From: Odobenus rosmarus divergens
Lineage: Eukaryota; Chordata; Mammalia; Carnivora; Odobenidae
DNA: 64,000 bases
Reading direction: 5' to 3'
Assembly (NCBI RefSeq): GCF_000321225.1
Contig: NW_004450276.1
Location: 6,086,936-6,150,935 of the forward strand
The notes beneath the pieces were generated by a model, which ran no database searches, was not told the origin of the DNA, and saw nothing but the letters and a program-made list of their open reading frames with translations. The translations under genes were made by a program, and so were the position numbers. Positions 36,815 through 46,500 of the stretch are shown piece after piece (the stretch's first letter is position 1; each line of letters opens with the position of its first letter).

Positions 36815-37620
36815 ACCAAGAAATTCTGAAAAAGAACCATACAACTTCTAGAAATTAAATATATAAGTGAAGGGGCACCTGGCTGGTTCAGTCAAGCGTG
36901 CAACTCTTGCCTTCAGGGTCATGAGTTCAAGCCTTACACTGGGTGTGGAGCTTACTTAAAAAAATTAAAATAAAGTAAAATAAAATAAAAATAATAAGTG
37001 GAAATTACAACTCAATGGGTTAAGCCTATAGTTAAGTAGAAAAATCAGCCAACTTGAAATTATATCTGAATAAATCAGTTAAAATGCAGTCCATAAAAAC
37101 AAAGACATGGAAAATACAAGAGAGAGACTTAAGTGACATGGAATATAGAGTAAGGAAGTTTCAAATACATGGAAAATAGAGTAAGAATGATTCACAAGCA
37201 TTTTATCAGAGTACCAGAAAGAGGCATTAGAGAAAATAATGGAAGAAATATGTTAAAAGATAATGGCTGAGAGTTTATCAGAAGTGGGGAAAGACACCAA
37301 TCCTCAGATCAAGAAAGCCTAATAAATCCCTAATAGGAAAATAATAAAAAAATCTACCCATAGACAAATCACTGTGAAACTTCAGAACTCCAAAGACAAA
37401 GAGAAAACAAATCTTAAGAGCAGTCAGAAAAATAAGACTGATCATCTTCAAAGGAATGATAAGCAGATTCACACCTAATTTTTCAACAGCGATAACTGAA
37501 GCCAAAAAAAGTATAAAAGATCAATGTACTGAGAGGAAAAGCTTTCAGTCTAGAATTCTATACATAGCAAAACTGATTTCAGCTGAAAAGAAACTGAAAG
37601 GAAAGGTAGTCATGAGCAAC
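36815..37620 (+). mobile_element. HAL1/L1 ORF1-region fragment, left part
   Basis: Ancient ORF1-type sequence: ACAACTTCTAGAAATTAAAT, CATGGAATATAGAGTAAG, TAATGGCTGAGAGTTT, then CTAGAATTCTATACATAGCAAA. It is split by a short SINE at 36871-36993 and by an unassigned insert at about 37621-38095. Confidence 0.75.
36871..36993 (+). mobile_element. Short-type CAN SINE
   Basis: The head GGGGCACCTGGCTGGTTCAG ends at GGAGCTTACTTAAAA with a long A-rich (AAAAT)n tail. The likely TSD is the short ATAAGTG at 36863-36869 and 36994-37000. Confidence 0.9.
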
Positions 37621-38095
37621 TCCTCATCCCCTGTTTGGCCATGTGAAAGTGGTCTTGGGCCCAGAACATTTCCTTACTGAGAGAGAGAGTGCTCATAGCC
37701 TGTGCCGGACTTGTCACCTTATGGAAGAATATCTTTCCATGGTCTGGGCTTGATGTACAATTACACAAAGCATGGGTGACTCTTAGGCATGCTCCTGCTT
37801 TCTGTGTTTTAGGCCCCAAGGTGGGATGTGGGGTCCTTCCACTGCAATGTGAAGTGGGATGTATGCAGCTACATTGCTTAAGTGGGCTGGCCATAGTGGA
37901 TGGATGCATTGCAAGGGCTGGAATTTGTGCACTCCCTCTTCCTCTCTTGCTGTAAATAAATGCTGTACCGTGTAAGCCTGGTGTGTGTGTTGTCTGTTCT
38001 CAGTGACCTCAAATCATGCACTGGTTTCTTCCCTGGGTGGCACCCAATTGCCTTTAACCTTGGCTTCATGGCCCAGTCACCCACTGAATCATGAA
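37621..38095. mobile_element. Unassigned insert in HAL1, possibly an LTR
   Basis: About 470 bp of GC-richer sequence that breaks an otherwise continuous HAL1-like region. It has AATAAA near 37956 after a CT-rich stretch, then a GT-rich segment, which resembles the end of an LTR R region. It begins and ends near TG/CA dinucleotides, but I could not fix exact ends. TCATGA occurs at both edges (37609-37614 and 38089-38094), a possible short TSD. Confidence 0.45.
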
Positions 38096-38887
38096 ACATC
38101 AATAAATAAAGCAAAATAAAGACATTGTTAGAAAAACAAAAACTGACAAGGTTTAACATCAAAACATCCTCACTAAGTGAAATTCTAAAGGATGTAACTA
38201 AGAAGAAAAATGGCTGAAGACAGAAAGTGCAAGATACAAGAAAGACTAATGAAGAAAGATATTTGGAAATATATGGGCAAAGCTAATTAAATATCGAATG
38301 TACATAACCATAATATAATGCTTAATTTGTTGAGAGGAAAATATGCTAGAATTGAAATATAGGTCAATAATAGATTATGATATGAGAGGTAGTAATCACA
38401 TTTGAAGCATCTTAAGGTCTTCATATTGTCTCGGAATGAGGTAAAGATATTAACTTCAGATTTTGTTGAGTTAAATGCAGGTTAAAAAAAAATACCTGAA
38501 GTAACTACTAAAAGAGGATGCACAGAACATAAAATTTTCAAACAAGTAGAGGGAAAAATAGAATGAAACAGAAGGAACATAAGCAAAGTTAATAAAAAAA
38601 AAGTCAGGGGAGGAGGAATAAAACAACATAAAAATCAATCAAAAAGCAAAAACAAACACAGAAATAGGAGAAATCAAAAGCATAACAAAAATGAGTCCTA
38701 ATACGACCAATCACAGCAAACAAAGAGTGTATATTCTGTAATTGAAAGACCAAGATTATAAGACTATAATTTTTTTTAAATTTAGGTATATGATGTTTAT
38801 AAGAGATATACCTAAACACAAAGCCACAGAAAGATCAAAGAATGGCAATGAGTGCCCAAATCAGTCTTCGTTCCTAGTACCATTCTT
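38096..38887 (+). mobile_element. HAL1/L1 fragment, right part, into early ORF2
   Basis: Continues with TCACTAAGTGAAATTCTAAAGG (positions about 38170-38192, near-canonical) and the inter-ORF region. It ends in an early ORF2-like stretch around AGAGATATACCTAAACACAA (38801). Diverged and non-coding. Confidence 0.65.
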
Positions 38888-38904
38888 CAACAAAAGAACT
38901 AGAG

Positions 38905-39206
38905 GGACACCTGGGTGGCTCAGTCGTTAAGTGCCTGCCTTCGGCTCAGGTCATGATCCCAGGGGCCTGGGATAGAGCCCCGCATCAGCCACCCTGCTCA
39001 GCGGGAAGCCTGCTTCTCCCTCTCTCCCACTCCCCCTGCTTGTGTTCCCTCTCTCGTTGTCAAATAAATAAAATCTTTTTTTTAATTTAATTTTTTTAAA
39101 GATTTTAAAAATGGTACTAGGTATATCTCTTGTAAACATCATATACCTATTTTAAAGCCCCAAATAAATTAAATAAATAAATAAAATCTTTAAAAAACAA
39201 ACAAAC
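38905..39206 (+). mobile_element. CAN SINE joined to an inverted copy of local DNA
   Basis: Flanked by CAACAAAAGAACTAGAG at 38888-38904 and CAAACAAAAGAACCAGAG at 39206-39223. The SINE occupies 38905-39080. The following 39108-39156 is the reverse complement of 38776-38811 joined directly to that of 38872-38883, about 70 to 360 bp away on the left, with an intervening ~60 bp missing. A second SINE-like tail, AAATAAATAAAATCTTTAAA, follows near 39172-39195. Confidence 0.85.
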
Positions 39207-39778
39207 AAACAAAAGAACCAGAGATCCTTGAAACAGTGGCTCATTTTGGGGCTGGGTTGAAGAATATACAAAATGAGCCTAGAACCCCTTGTAGTGCTAG
39301 AAAGTAACAAAGTGCTACACACACACACACACACAGACAAACACACACAATCACACATGCAAGCAGACACAAACCTCAAACAATAGAAAACAAATTGATG
39401 GGCATATGTCAAAAAAGACACAGGAGCCAACTGAAAGAGGTTCCAAGGGTCAAGGCTGAAATAATTTGAGCAATAAAGTAAATTAGTACTGGATAACTCA
39501 CAGCACAAAATGAACACTCATGAGTCCATACTGATATAAACAAGTGATCATATAAAAAATAAATGGGAAGAAAAAGACAAAGCTCCCACACAGAAGAATT
39601 CCAAATAATTTACGTAGACACTCCTTTTTCAAGGATGTGGAGCATAACACTCAAGTGTGGGCTGCACATAGTGACTTCCTTCCAAAGAGCCCATTTGCCC
39701 TAGTGTGAAGCACAAACATTACAATTTTCCATGTGTGCCATGAATAACAAAGGTTGAAACTAGCATATCTTTTCAATG
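39207..39778 (+). mobile_element. L1ME/HAL1-type 3' UTR
   Basis: Recognisable by GACACAGGAGCCAACTGAAAG, AGAAGAATTCCAAATAATTT and GTGACTTCCTTCCAAAGAG. It contains a (CA)n at 39317-39336. It is likely the 3' part of the element at 36815-38887. Confidence 0.65.
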
Positions 39779-40248
39779 ATTGCATCTTCTTTTATGTCTC
39801 TGACAGATACCCAGGATTGGCTTCCTCAGCTCCATCCCATCCGCCCTCTAGACCACCTTCCTATACTGCAGGGGCTGGAAAGCTAAAAAAAATAAAAAAA
39901 TAAAAATAACCTACATTTCCTGATTTCTTGGTGCTTGCTAATGTTCTGGATGCAAGTACCACCAAATTCAATGCATTTCCTTCATTTTTGATGGCTGCAG
40001 TGAAGAGGAGGCTGTTGTTGCTATTTCCACTACAAGAAATGTCACGGAAAAATATCATGGAATTATGAGACCCAATTGCAGTGGCCCAACTCATTGTGCC
40101 AGTGTCTGTCACCAGCTTGTGGATGCTGATCGGTGGCTGCAGCATCTGTCATGGCTTCTAGATCTCTGGATTCCAGCTTTCAGGGGAACTTGTGAATTCA
40201 AGATATTCTGACTGCTAACACTGTCCTTTAATTAAGTCATATATTTTT
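39779..40248. other. Unassigned DNA
   Basis: No repeat family or gene was recognised. It contains an A-rich tract at 39884-39907. The minus-strand open frame 39861-40145 lacks any familiar domain. Confidence 0.4.
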
Positions 40249-40265
40249 AAGATTTTATATTTTTA

Positions 40266-40441
40266 TCTTTTTAAATATTTTATTTATTTATTTGAGAGAG
40301 AGTGAGAGCTAGGGAGAGGGAGAGACAGAAGTAGGCTCCCCGCTGAGCAGAGAGCCTGATGGGGGACTCGATCCCAGGACCCCAGGATCATGACCTGAGC
40401 TGCAGGTAGTTGCTTAACCAACTGAGCCACCTAGGCATCCC
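40266..40441 (-). mobile_element. CAN SINE, antisense
   Basis: A complete minus-strand SINE with tail complement TTATTTATTTATTTGAGAGA. The TSD is AAGATTTTATATTTTTA at 40249-40265 and AAGATTTTATGTTTTTA at 40442-40458, so it inserted at the tail of the L1 that follows. Confidence 0.93.
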
Positions 40442-41393
40442 AAGATTTTATGTTTTTAGAGTACTTTTAGGTTTACGATAAAATTCAGAAGACAATACAG
40501 AGATTTCCCATGTACACCCCCCACACACAGCCTCCCCCATTACCAACATCACTTATCACAATGGTACATTTTTCACCAAGAATAAACCTACACTGACACA
40601 TCATAATCACCCCAAGTCTATAGTTTACCTCAGAGTTCACTCTGGTGTTGTACATTTTATGGATTTGGACAAATGTATAATGGCATGTGTCCATTATTAC
40701 AGTATCATACAGAGTATTTTCCCTGCCCTAAACATCCTCTGTGCTCTGCCTATTTATTTCTCCTTGCCCTGCTTTTCTCAGCTCTCAGCAACCACTGATC
40801 TTTTTACTATCTCCATACTTTTGCCTTTTCCAGAATGTTGTATAGTTGGAATCATACAGTATGTAGTCTTTTCAGGTTGGCTTCTTTCACTTAATAATAT
40901 GCCTTTAGTTTCTTCCATGCTTTCCTGGCTTGATAGCTTTTTTTTTCTTGAGAGAGAGAGGGAGAGAGCGCATGTGTGCATGCCTACTCACATGAGCAAT
41001 GGGGTGGTGGGGGTGGGCAGAGGCAGAGGGAGAGGGAGAATCTTAAGCTCTTAAGCAGGCTTCATGCCCAGCACAGAGCCCGACGCGGGGCTGGATCTCA
41101 TGACCCTGAGACCGTGACCTGAGCCAAAATCAAGTCAGAAGCTTAACCAACTGAGCCACCCAGACGCCCCTGATAGCTCATTTCTTTTTAGTGCCGAATA
41201 ATATTTCACTGTCTGGATGTACCATAGTTTATTTATCCATTCACCTACTAGAAGACATATTGGTTTCCTCCAAGTTTTGGCAATTATGAATAAGGCTGCT
41301 ATAAATAGCAGAGTGCAGGTTTTTGTGTAACACAAAGGTTTTCTACTCCTTTGGGTATATATGTTTTTAAAAATAATAATTTTAGGGGTGTCT
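40442..41393 (-). mobile_element. L1 (L1MB-like) 3' end, antisense
   Basis: Antisense 3' UTR (GGTTTACGATAAAATTCAG, TATCATACAGAGTATTTTCC) followed by antisense ORF2 end (TTATTTATCCATTCACCTAC). It is the same type as the fragment at 2314-2778. A SINE at 40939-41170 splits it. Confidence 0.88.
40939..41170 (-). mobile_element. CAN SINE, antisense, in L1
   Basis: A minus-strand SINE of the older type (AAAATCAAGTCAGAAGCTTAA core), with an unusually long purine-rich region. The short TSD is TGATAGCT at 40931-40938 and 41171-41178. Confidence 0.92.
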
Positions 41394-41394
41394 G

Positions 41395-41490
41395 GCTGGC
41401 TCAGTTGGTAGAGCATTCAACCCTTGATCTCAGGGTTGTGAATTCAAGTTCCACGTTGGGCGTGGAGCCTACTTAAAATTAAGAAAAAAA
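41395..41490 (+). mobile_element. Short-type CAN SINE
   Basis: The head GGGGTGTCTGGCTGGCTCAG ends at GGAGCCTACTTAAAATTAAG. It is tail-to-tail with the minus-strand SINE that follows immediately. Confidence 0.93.
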
Positions 41491-41689
41491 ATTTTAAGAT
41501 TTTTTACTTATTTATTTGACAGAGAGACAGGGAGAGAGCACAAGTAGGCAGAGCAACAGGCAGAGGGAGAGGGAGAAGCAGGCTCCCTGCAGAGCAGAGA
41601 GCCCCATGTGGGGCTCGATCCCAGGACCCTGGGATCATGACCTGAGCTGAAGGCAGATGCTTAACCAACTGAGCCACCCAGGCGCCCCT
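41491..41689 (-). mobile_element. CAN SINE, antisense, tail-to-tail with its neighbour
   Basis: A complete minus-strand SINE from its T-rich tail complement to GAGCCACCCAGGCGCCCC. The A/T-rich tails of this SINE and of 41395-41490 meet directly. Confidence 0.94.
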
Positions 41690-41929
41690 AAAAATTGTTT
41701 TTAATAATTTTCTTCCTCTGTACCACCTGCTAAATCTAAGGGAAGTGAAAAAAAAAAAGGATAAATTTTTCTACTAGAGCTTCCTTCTTTAGAATTGAGT
41801 TTGTTAACATTGAAATCATAGAAGTAGAAAACATTTTAAGTTTGCATCAAACTGAGTAAAGTATGTTTTATTTCCCCATCAGTCTTCAGTTAGATTGAGA
41901 ACTACCTCTAGGCAAAAGACCAGTTTTGC

Positions 41930-42340
41930 CTAACTCAGAGACAGTTCTACTCTCCTTTGGTCTCCCTGAACTCTCTCCCCCTTTTCTTTCCCTTCTCCCA
42001 GGTCAGATATTACAAGTTTTCTATTATACTCTGTTCACAACCACCCCCAGAAACATGTCATATACCCAGGGCATTTTTCAAACTACCTCACCTATGTTCC
42101 CATTGGAACATAATGACCCTAACTTCTCCTCCTTCTAGAGTGTGCTATTCATTAACCTCTTTACTATTTGGCTTATAATTTCCTTTTCCGTAATCTCTGA
42201 CATATTGCCTCCAGTTTCCTGCCTCAGCTGAGAATGTGCCCTTCTTTTACTTATAAAACTTCAACGACATTACTGACCAAAAGAATAAATTCCAAACTTC
42301 CTAGCCCAGAATTTTAGGTTCTTTATAAGCCATCCTCAAG
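41930..42340 (+). mobile_element. L2 LINE fragment (tentative)
   Basis: A pyrimidine-rich stretch ending in an L2-like AAGAATAAATTCCAAACTTC and TTCTTTATAAGCCATCC pattern. It is diverged, so family and extent are uncertain. 41690-41929 is unassigned. Confidence 0.55.
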
Positions 42341-42419
42341 AAAACTTGTTATTGCTGTAAGTCAATATAGTAGATCCTTGACATTAATTAGATATACTTC
42401 AATCATTTTTAGTTTAACC

Positions 42420-42868
42420 CCATTTTATTTTTTTAATTTTAATTCTAGTATAGTTAGCCTACAGTTTTATGTTAGTTTCAGGTGTACAGTGTAGCGATTC
42501 AACAACACTATACATTACTCAGTGCTCATCACAGTAAGTGTATTCTTAATCCCCTTCACCTATTTCTCCTATCACCCACCAAACCCCCACTGGTAACCAT
42601 CAGTTTATTCTCTATAGTTAAGAGTTTGGTTTTTTGTTTGTCTCCTTTTGTCTTTCTTTCTTTGTTTTGTTTCTTAAATTCCACACATGAGTGAAATCAT
42701 ATGGTATTTGTCTTTGTCTACCTGACTTATTTCACTTAGAATTATACCCTCTAGATCCATCCATGTGGATGCAAATGGCAAGATCTCATTCTTTTTTATG
42801 GCTGAATAATATTCCACTGTGTGTGTGTGTGTGTGTGTGTGTCTTCTTTATCCATTCATCTATCAATG
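42420..42868 (-). mobile_element. Carnivore L1 3' end, antisense
   Basis: Antisense 3' UTR (GTTAGTTTCAGGTGTACAG, CACTCAGTGCTCATC type) then antisense ORF2 end (CAAATGGCAAGATCTCATTC, CTTTATCCATTCATCTATC). It is 5' truncated at a (TG)n expansion. It resembles 43580-44700, 49800-50182 and 51949-52634. Confidence 0.9.
42821..42842. repeat. (TG)n microsatellite in L1
   Basis: Eleven TG units at the conserved TATACACA point of L1 ORF2, here read in antisense. Confidence 0.95.
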
Positions 42869-43199
42869 AATAATAATAATAGAGAATCCTATGTGGCAAT
42901 TTATGGCAATAAGAAGTCACAGAGATGACTCAAGGAAAATATAAAGTATCAAAATTGATTCCAAAGGTGACAGAAAACCAGGTTACACCAAGTATAGAAA
43001 ACACTGAAGGATGATAAAGATAGGATTTTCAAAACAAAGTCATTTGTATCACATGGTTTTATAGATGAAATAAAGAAAATCTTTAAGAAACAGATCTTTA
43101 ATAATTCCTAATGCCATTCCAGAGCATAGTTAAAGGTGAATATTTTTCTAGTATGTTACATGAGCAATACACAAAGACATCTATAAGAAAACATCTATA

Positions 43200-43563
43200 C
43201 ACACAAAAAAAGCTGTATCTTTTTAGAATTGAAGAAACCTTCCCTGGCTTGAAAAAGACTATTTGTCAATCTAGAAACTAACTGCAAGCACATCCTGGAA
43301 GCATTCCCATTAGTGTAAGAAAAATACATGAATTCCTACTATGTCTTCTCCATTTAACATTGTTTCAGAATCCTAGGTGATATGATTTTAAAACAAAAAT
43401 CACAAGATTAGTAAACATTTGGAAGGAAGAGATGAACATACCCTTATTTTTTATGATATTGTTGGCCACCTAGAAAATCCAAAACAATTAACTAAAAAAT
43501 AATTTGAATTAATCTGAAAGTTTAGCAAAATATAAGGTAAATATAGAGAAAACAACAATAACC
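43200..43563 (+). mobile_element. Ancient L1 ORF2 (RT region), left part
   Basis: Diverged RT-region sequence. GATATTGTTGGCCACCTAG and AAAATCCAAAACAATTAAC correspond to the stretch right after the RT active site. It continues after the insertion at 43580-45384. 42869-43199 is unassigned but may belong to the same element. Confidence 0.65.
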
Positions 43564-43632
43564 AGTGACTATGTAATTATTATTTTATTTATTTGTTTTT
43601 GTTTCAAGTTTTTATTTAAGTTCTAGTTAGTT

Positions 43633-43840
43633 GGGGCGCCTGGGTGGCTCAGTCAGTTAAGCATCTGACTTGATTTCGGCTCAGGTCATGATCTCATGGT
43701 TGTGGGATTGAGCCCCTTGTCCAGCTCTGCGCTCAGCAGGGAGTCTACTTCTCTCCCTCTCCCTCTGAACTGCTCCTGCTTGCTCACTGGCAATTTCTCT
43801 CTCTCAAATAAATAAATCTTTTAAAGAAAGAAATTAGAAA
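43633..43840 (+). mobile_element. CAN SINE in L1 3' end
   Basis: An older-core SINE (CATCTGACTTGATTTCGGC) with an A-rich tail. The TSD is TTCTAGTTAGTT at 43621-43632 and 43841-43852. Confidence 0.95.
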
Positions 43841-44335
43841 TTCTAGTTAGTTAACATATAGTATCATATTGGTTTCAGGTGTAGGACTCAGTGATTTACC
43901 ACTTACATATAACTCCCAGTGCTCATCACAACAAGTGCCCCAATACCCACCACCCATGGAGCCCATCCCCCACGTCCCTCCCTCCATCAACCCTCAGTTT
44001 GTCCTCTATAGTTAACAGCCTCTTATGGTTTGCCTCCATCTTTTTTTTTTTTACTTCCTTTACCTATGTTCCTCAAGAAATTTTGTTTCTTAAATTGCAC
44101 ATATGAGTAAGATCATATGGCATTTGTCTTTCTCTTGACTTATTTCACTTAGTATTATACTCTCTAGCTCCAACCACGTCATTGCAAATGGCAAGATTTC
44201 ATTCTTTTTGATGGCTGAAAAATATTCCATTGTATATACACCACATCTTCTTCATCCATTTATCAGTTGATGGACATTTTGGCTCTTTTCATAATTTGGC
44301 TATTGTTGATAATGCTGCTATAAACATCAGGGTGC

Positions 44336-44505
44336 GGGGGTGGCTCAGTCAGTTAAGTGTCTGCCTTTGGTCCTGGGATAAAGCCCCATATTGGGCTCCC
44401 TGCTCAGTGGGGAGCCTGCTTCTCCCTCTCCCTCTGCTAGTCCCCCTGCTTGTGCTCTCTCCCTCTCTGTGTTAAATAAGTAAATAAAATCTTTTAAAAA
44501 AAAAA
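44336..44505 (+). mobile_element. CAN SINE with internal deletion
   Basis: The usual GGCTCAGGTCATGATCCCAG core is missing between CTGCCTTTGG and TCCTGGGAT. The TSD is TAAACATCAGGGTGC at 44321-44335 and 44506-44520. The same kind of loss occurs in the SINE at 22917. Confidence 0.94.
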
Positions 44506-44724
44506 TAAACATCAGGGTGCATGTGCCCCTTTGAATCAGTATTTTTGTATCCTTTGGGTAAATACCTAGTAGTGTGATTGCTGGATCATAGGGTAGTTCT
44601 ATTTTTATCTTTCTGAGGAGCCTCCATTCTGTTTTCCAGAGTAGCTGCACCAGTTTGCATTCCCACCAACAGTGTAAGAGTGTTCCCCATTCTCCACAAC
44701 CGGACAGCAACATGCAGAAGAATG

Positions 44725-44830
44725 CACGTACTGAATGGAGCACTGGGTGTTATACGCAAACAATGAATCATGGAACACTACATCAAAAACTAATGATGTA
44801 ATGTATGGTGATTAACATAACATAATAAAA
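44725..44830 (+). mobile_element. Very short young L1 3' end
   Basis: About 105 bp holding only the last part of the young L1 3' UTR (GAATGGAGCACTGGGTGTTA to an A-rich tail). It interrupts an ORF2 phrase that reads across GCAGAAGAATG|AAACGGGACC. The short approximate TSD is AGAATG at 44719-44724 and 44835-44840. Confidence 0.85.
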
Positions 44831-45415
44831 AAAGAGAATGAAACGGGACCACTTTCTTATACCATATAGAAAAATAAATTCAAAATGAGTGAAAGACCTA
44901 AATGTGAGTTAGGAAACTATCAAAATCATAGAGGAGAACACAGGCAGAAACCTCTTTGACATCAGCCATAGCAACTTGTTACTAGACACATCTCCAAAGG
45001 CAAGGGAAACAAAAGCAAAAATGAACTATTGCTACTTCATCAGGATAAAAAGATTCCGCACAGCAAAGGAAATAACAAAATTATAAGACAAGCCACAGAA
45101 TGGGAGAAGATACTTACAAATGACATATCTGATAAAGGGTTAGAATCCAAAATCTATAAAGAACTTAATCAAACTCAACACCCAAAAAACAAATAATCCA
45201 GTTAAGAAATGGGCGGAACATAGACATTTTTCCAAAGAGACATACAAATGGCTAACAGGCACGTGAAAAGATGCTCAATATCACTCATCATCAGCGAAAT
45301 ACAAATCAAAACTACAATGAGATAGCACCTCACACCTGTCAGAATGACTAAAATTAACAACACAGGAAATAAGAGATGCTGGTGAGTGACTATGCAATTA
45401 AAAGTAGATCCTATT

Positions 45416-45627
45416 TGGGGGGTGCCTGGGTGGCTCAGTCAGTTAAGCGTCTGACTCTTGGTTTTGGCTCAGGTCATGATCTCAGGGTCCTAAGATTGAG
45501 CCCCCCATTAGGCTCTGTGCTCAGCAGGGAGCCTGCTTCAGGACCTCTCTCTGTCTGCCCCTTCCCCCCTTGCTCACACTCTCTCTGTCTCTCTCTAAAA
45601 TAAATAAATAAATCTTAAAAAAAAATA
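45416..45627 (+). mobile_element. CAN SINE, older subtype
   Basis: Head GGGGGGTGCCTGGGTGGCTC and older core TCTGACTCTTGGTTTTGGCT. The TSD is AAAGTAGATCCTA at 45401-45413 and AAAGTAGACCCTA at 45628-45640. Confidence 0.95.
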
Positions 45628-45890
45628 AAAGTAGACCCTACTCAAAATAAGAAAGTAGTTTTTCAAAAATACCTAGGGTTAAATTTAATAATAAATATAT
45701 AAGAGCTTTGAGAGGATAACTAAAACCTTCTTGAACAACATAAAAACACTAGAATACTTGACAAAATATTGCTGTTGCTGTATTAGAAAACTTAAAATGG
45801 TAAATATACCAGTGTTCCCCATATTAACATGTAATTCAGCAAAATGGAATCAAAATTCCACTGGAGTTTTTTAATTATTAGATTGATTCT

Positions 45891-46056
45891 TTTTTAGGGG
45901 GAAGGGGCAGGGGGGAGAGGGGAAGAGAGAGAATCTTAAGCAGGCTCCCCTAGCATGGAGCCCAATGCAGGGCTCAATCTCACGACCCTGAGATCATGAC
46001 CTGAGCCAAAATCAAAAGTCAGACACTTAACTGTCTGAGCCACCCAGGTGCCCCTC
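45891..46056 (-). mobile_element. CAN SINE, older subtype, antisense
   Basis: Minus-strand SINE with GAGCCAAAATCAAAAGTCAG core. The TSD is TTAGATTGATTCT at 45878-45890 and 46057-46069. Confidence 0.95.
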
Positions 46057-46500
46057 TTAGATTGATTCTAAAGTTCAATTGGAAGAGCAAATAGCTGGGA
46101 ACATTTGGGATAAGTATAATCTGTTATCAAAATGTAGTCCAAAGCCATTCTAGTAAAAACAATGTGATACAGGAAAACTTTTTCAATGGAAAAAAAATGT
46201 GATCAGGAATAGATGCACACATATATATGAATATTACAATATAAAAGAAACATTTCAAATTAGTGAGAAAAAATGGTCAATAAATGGGGATGGAACAATT
46301 CACTACTTGTAAAAAAATGGAATTGCCTGAGTTAAAGAGTTAAAAGCCAGAGAGAAGTGAAACCACAAAGGCATTTGGGAAAAACTTAAATTGTCTTTAT
46401 ATGGTAGCAGAAGGAAAAAGTCATTCCAAAACAAAAGCAAAGGAGAATACTATGAGTAAAGAGAGTGAAAAAACTGACTACCCAAAAAGGGTGATATTTT

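Larger units (their letters stand above)
43580..45384 (-). mobile_element. Carnivore L1 with 5' inversion (twin priming)
   Basis: TSD AGTGACTATG(T/C)AATTA at 43564-43579 and 45385-45400. The left part to about 44701 is the L1 3' end in antisense, including the Cys/His-rich C-terminal region of ORF2. The right part, 44702-45384, is upstream ORF2 in sense, ending at GATGCTGGTG. That point adjoins GGTTGTGGAGAA, the start of the antisense part, so the breakpoint loses almost nothing. It carries two later SINEs (43633-43840, 44336-44505) and a short young L1 tail (44725-44830). Confidence 0.93.
45401..46500 (+). mobile_element. Ancient L1 ORF2, right part
   Basis: Continues from 43563 past the L1 insertion, with ORF2 features such as TACCTAGGGTTAAATTTAA, TTAGATTGATTCTAAAGTTC and AATAGCTGGGAACATTTGGG. 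It is split again by SINEs at 45416 and 45891. The right limit near 46500 is uncertain. Confidence 0.65.
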
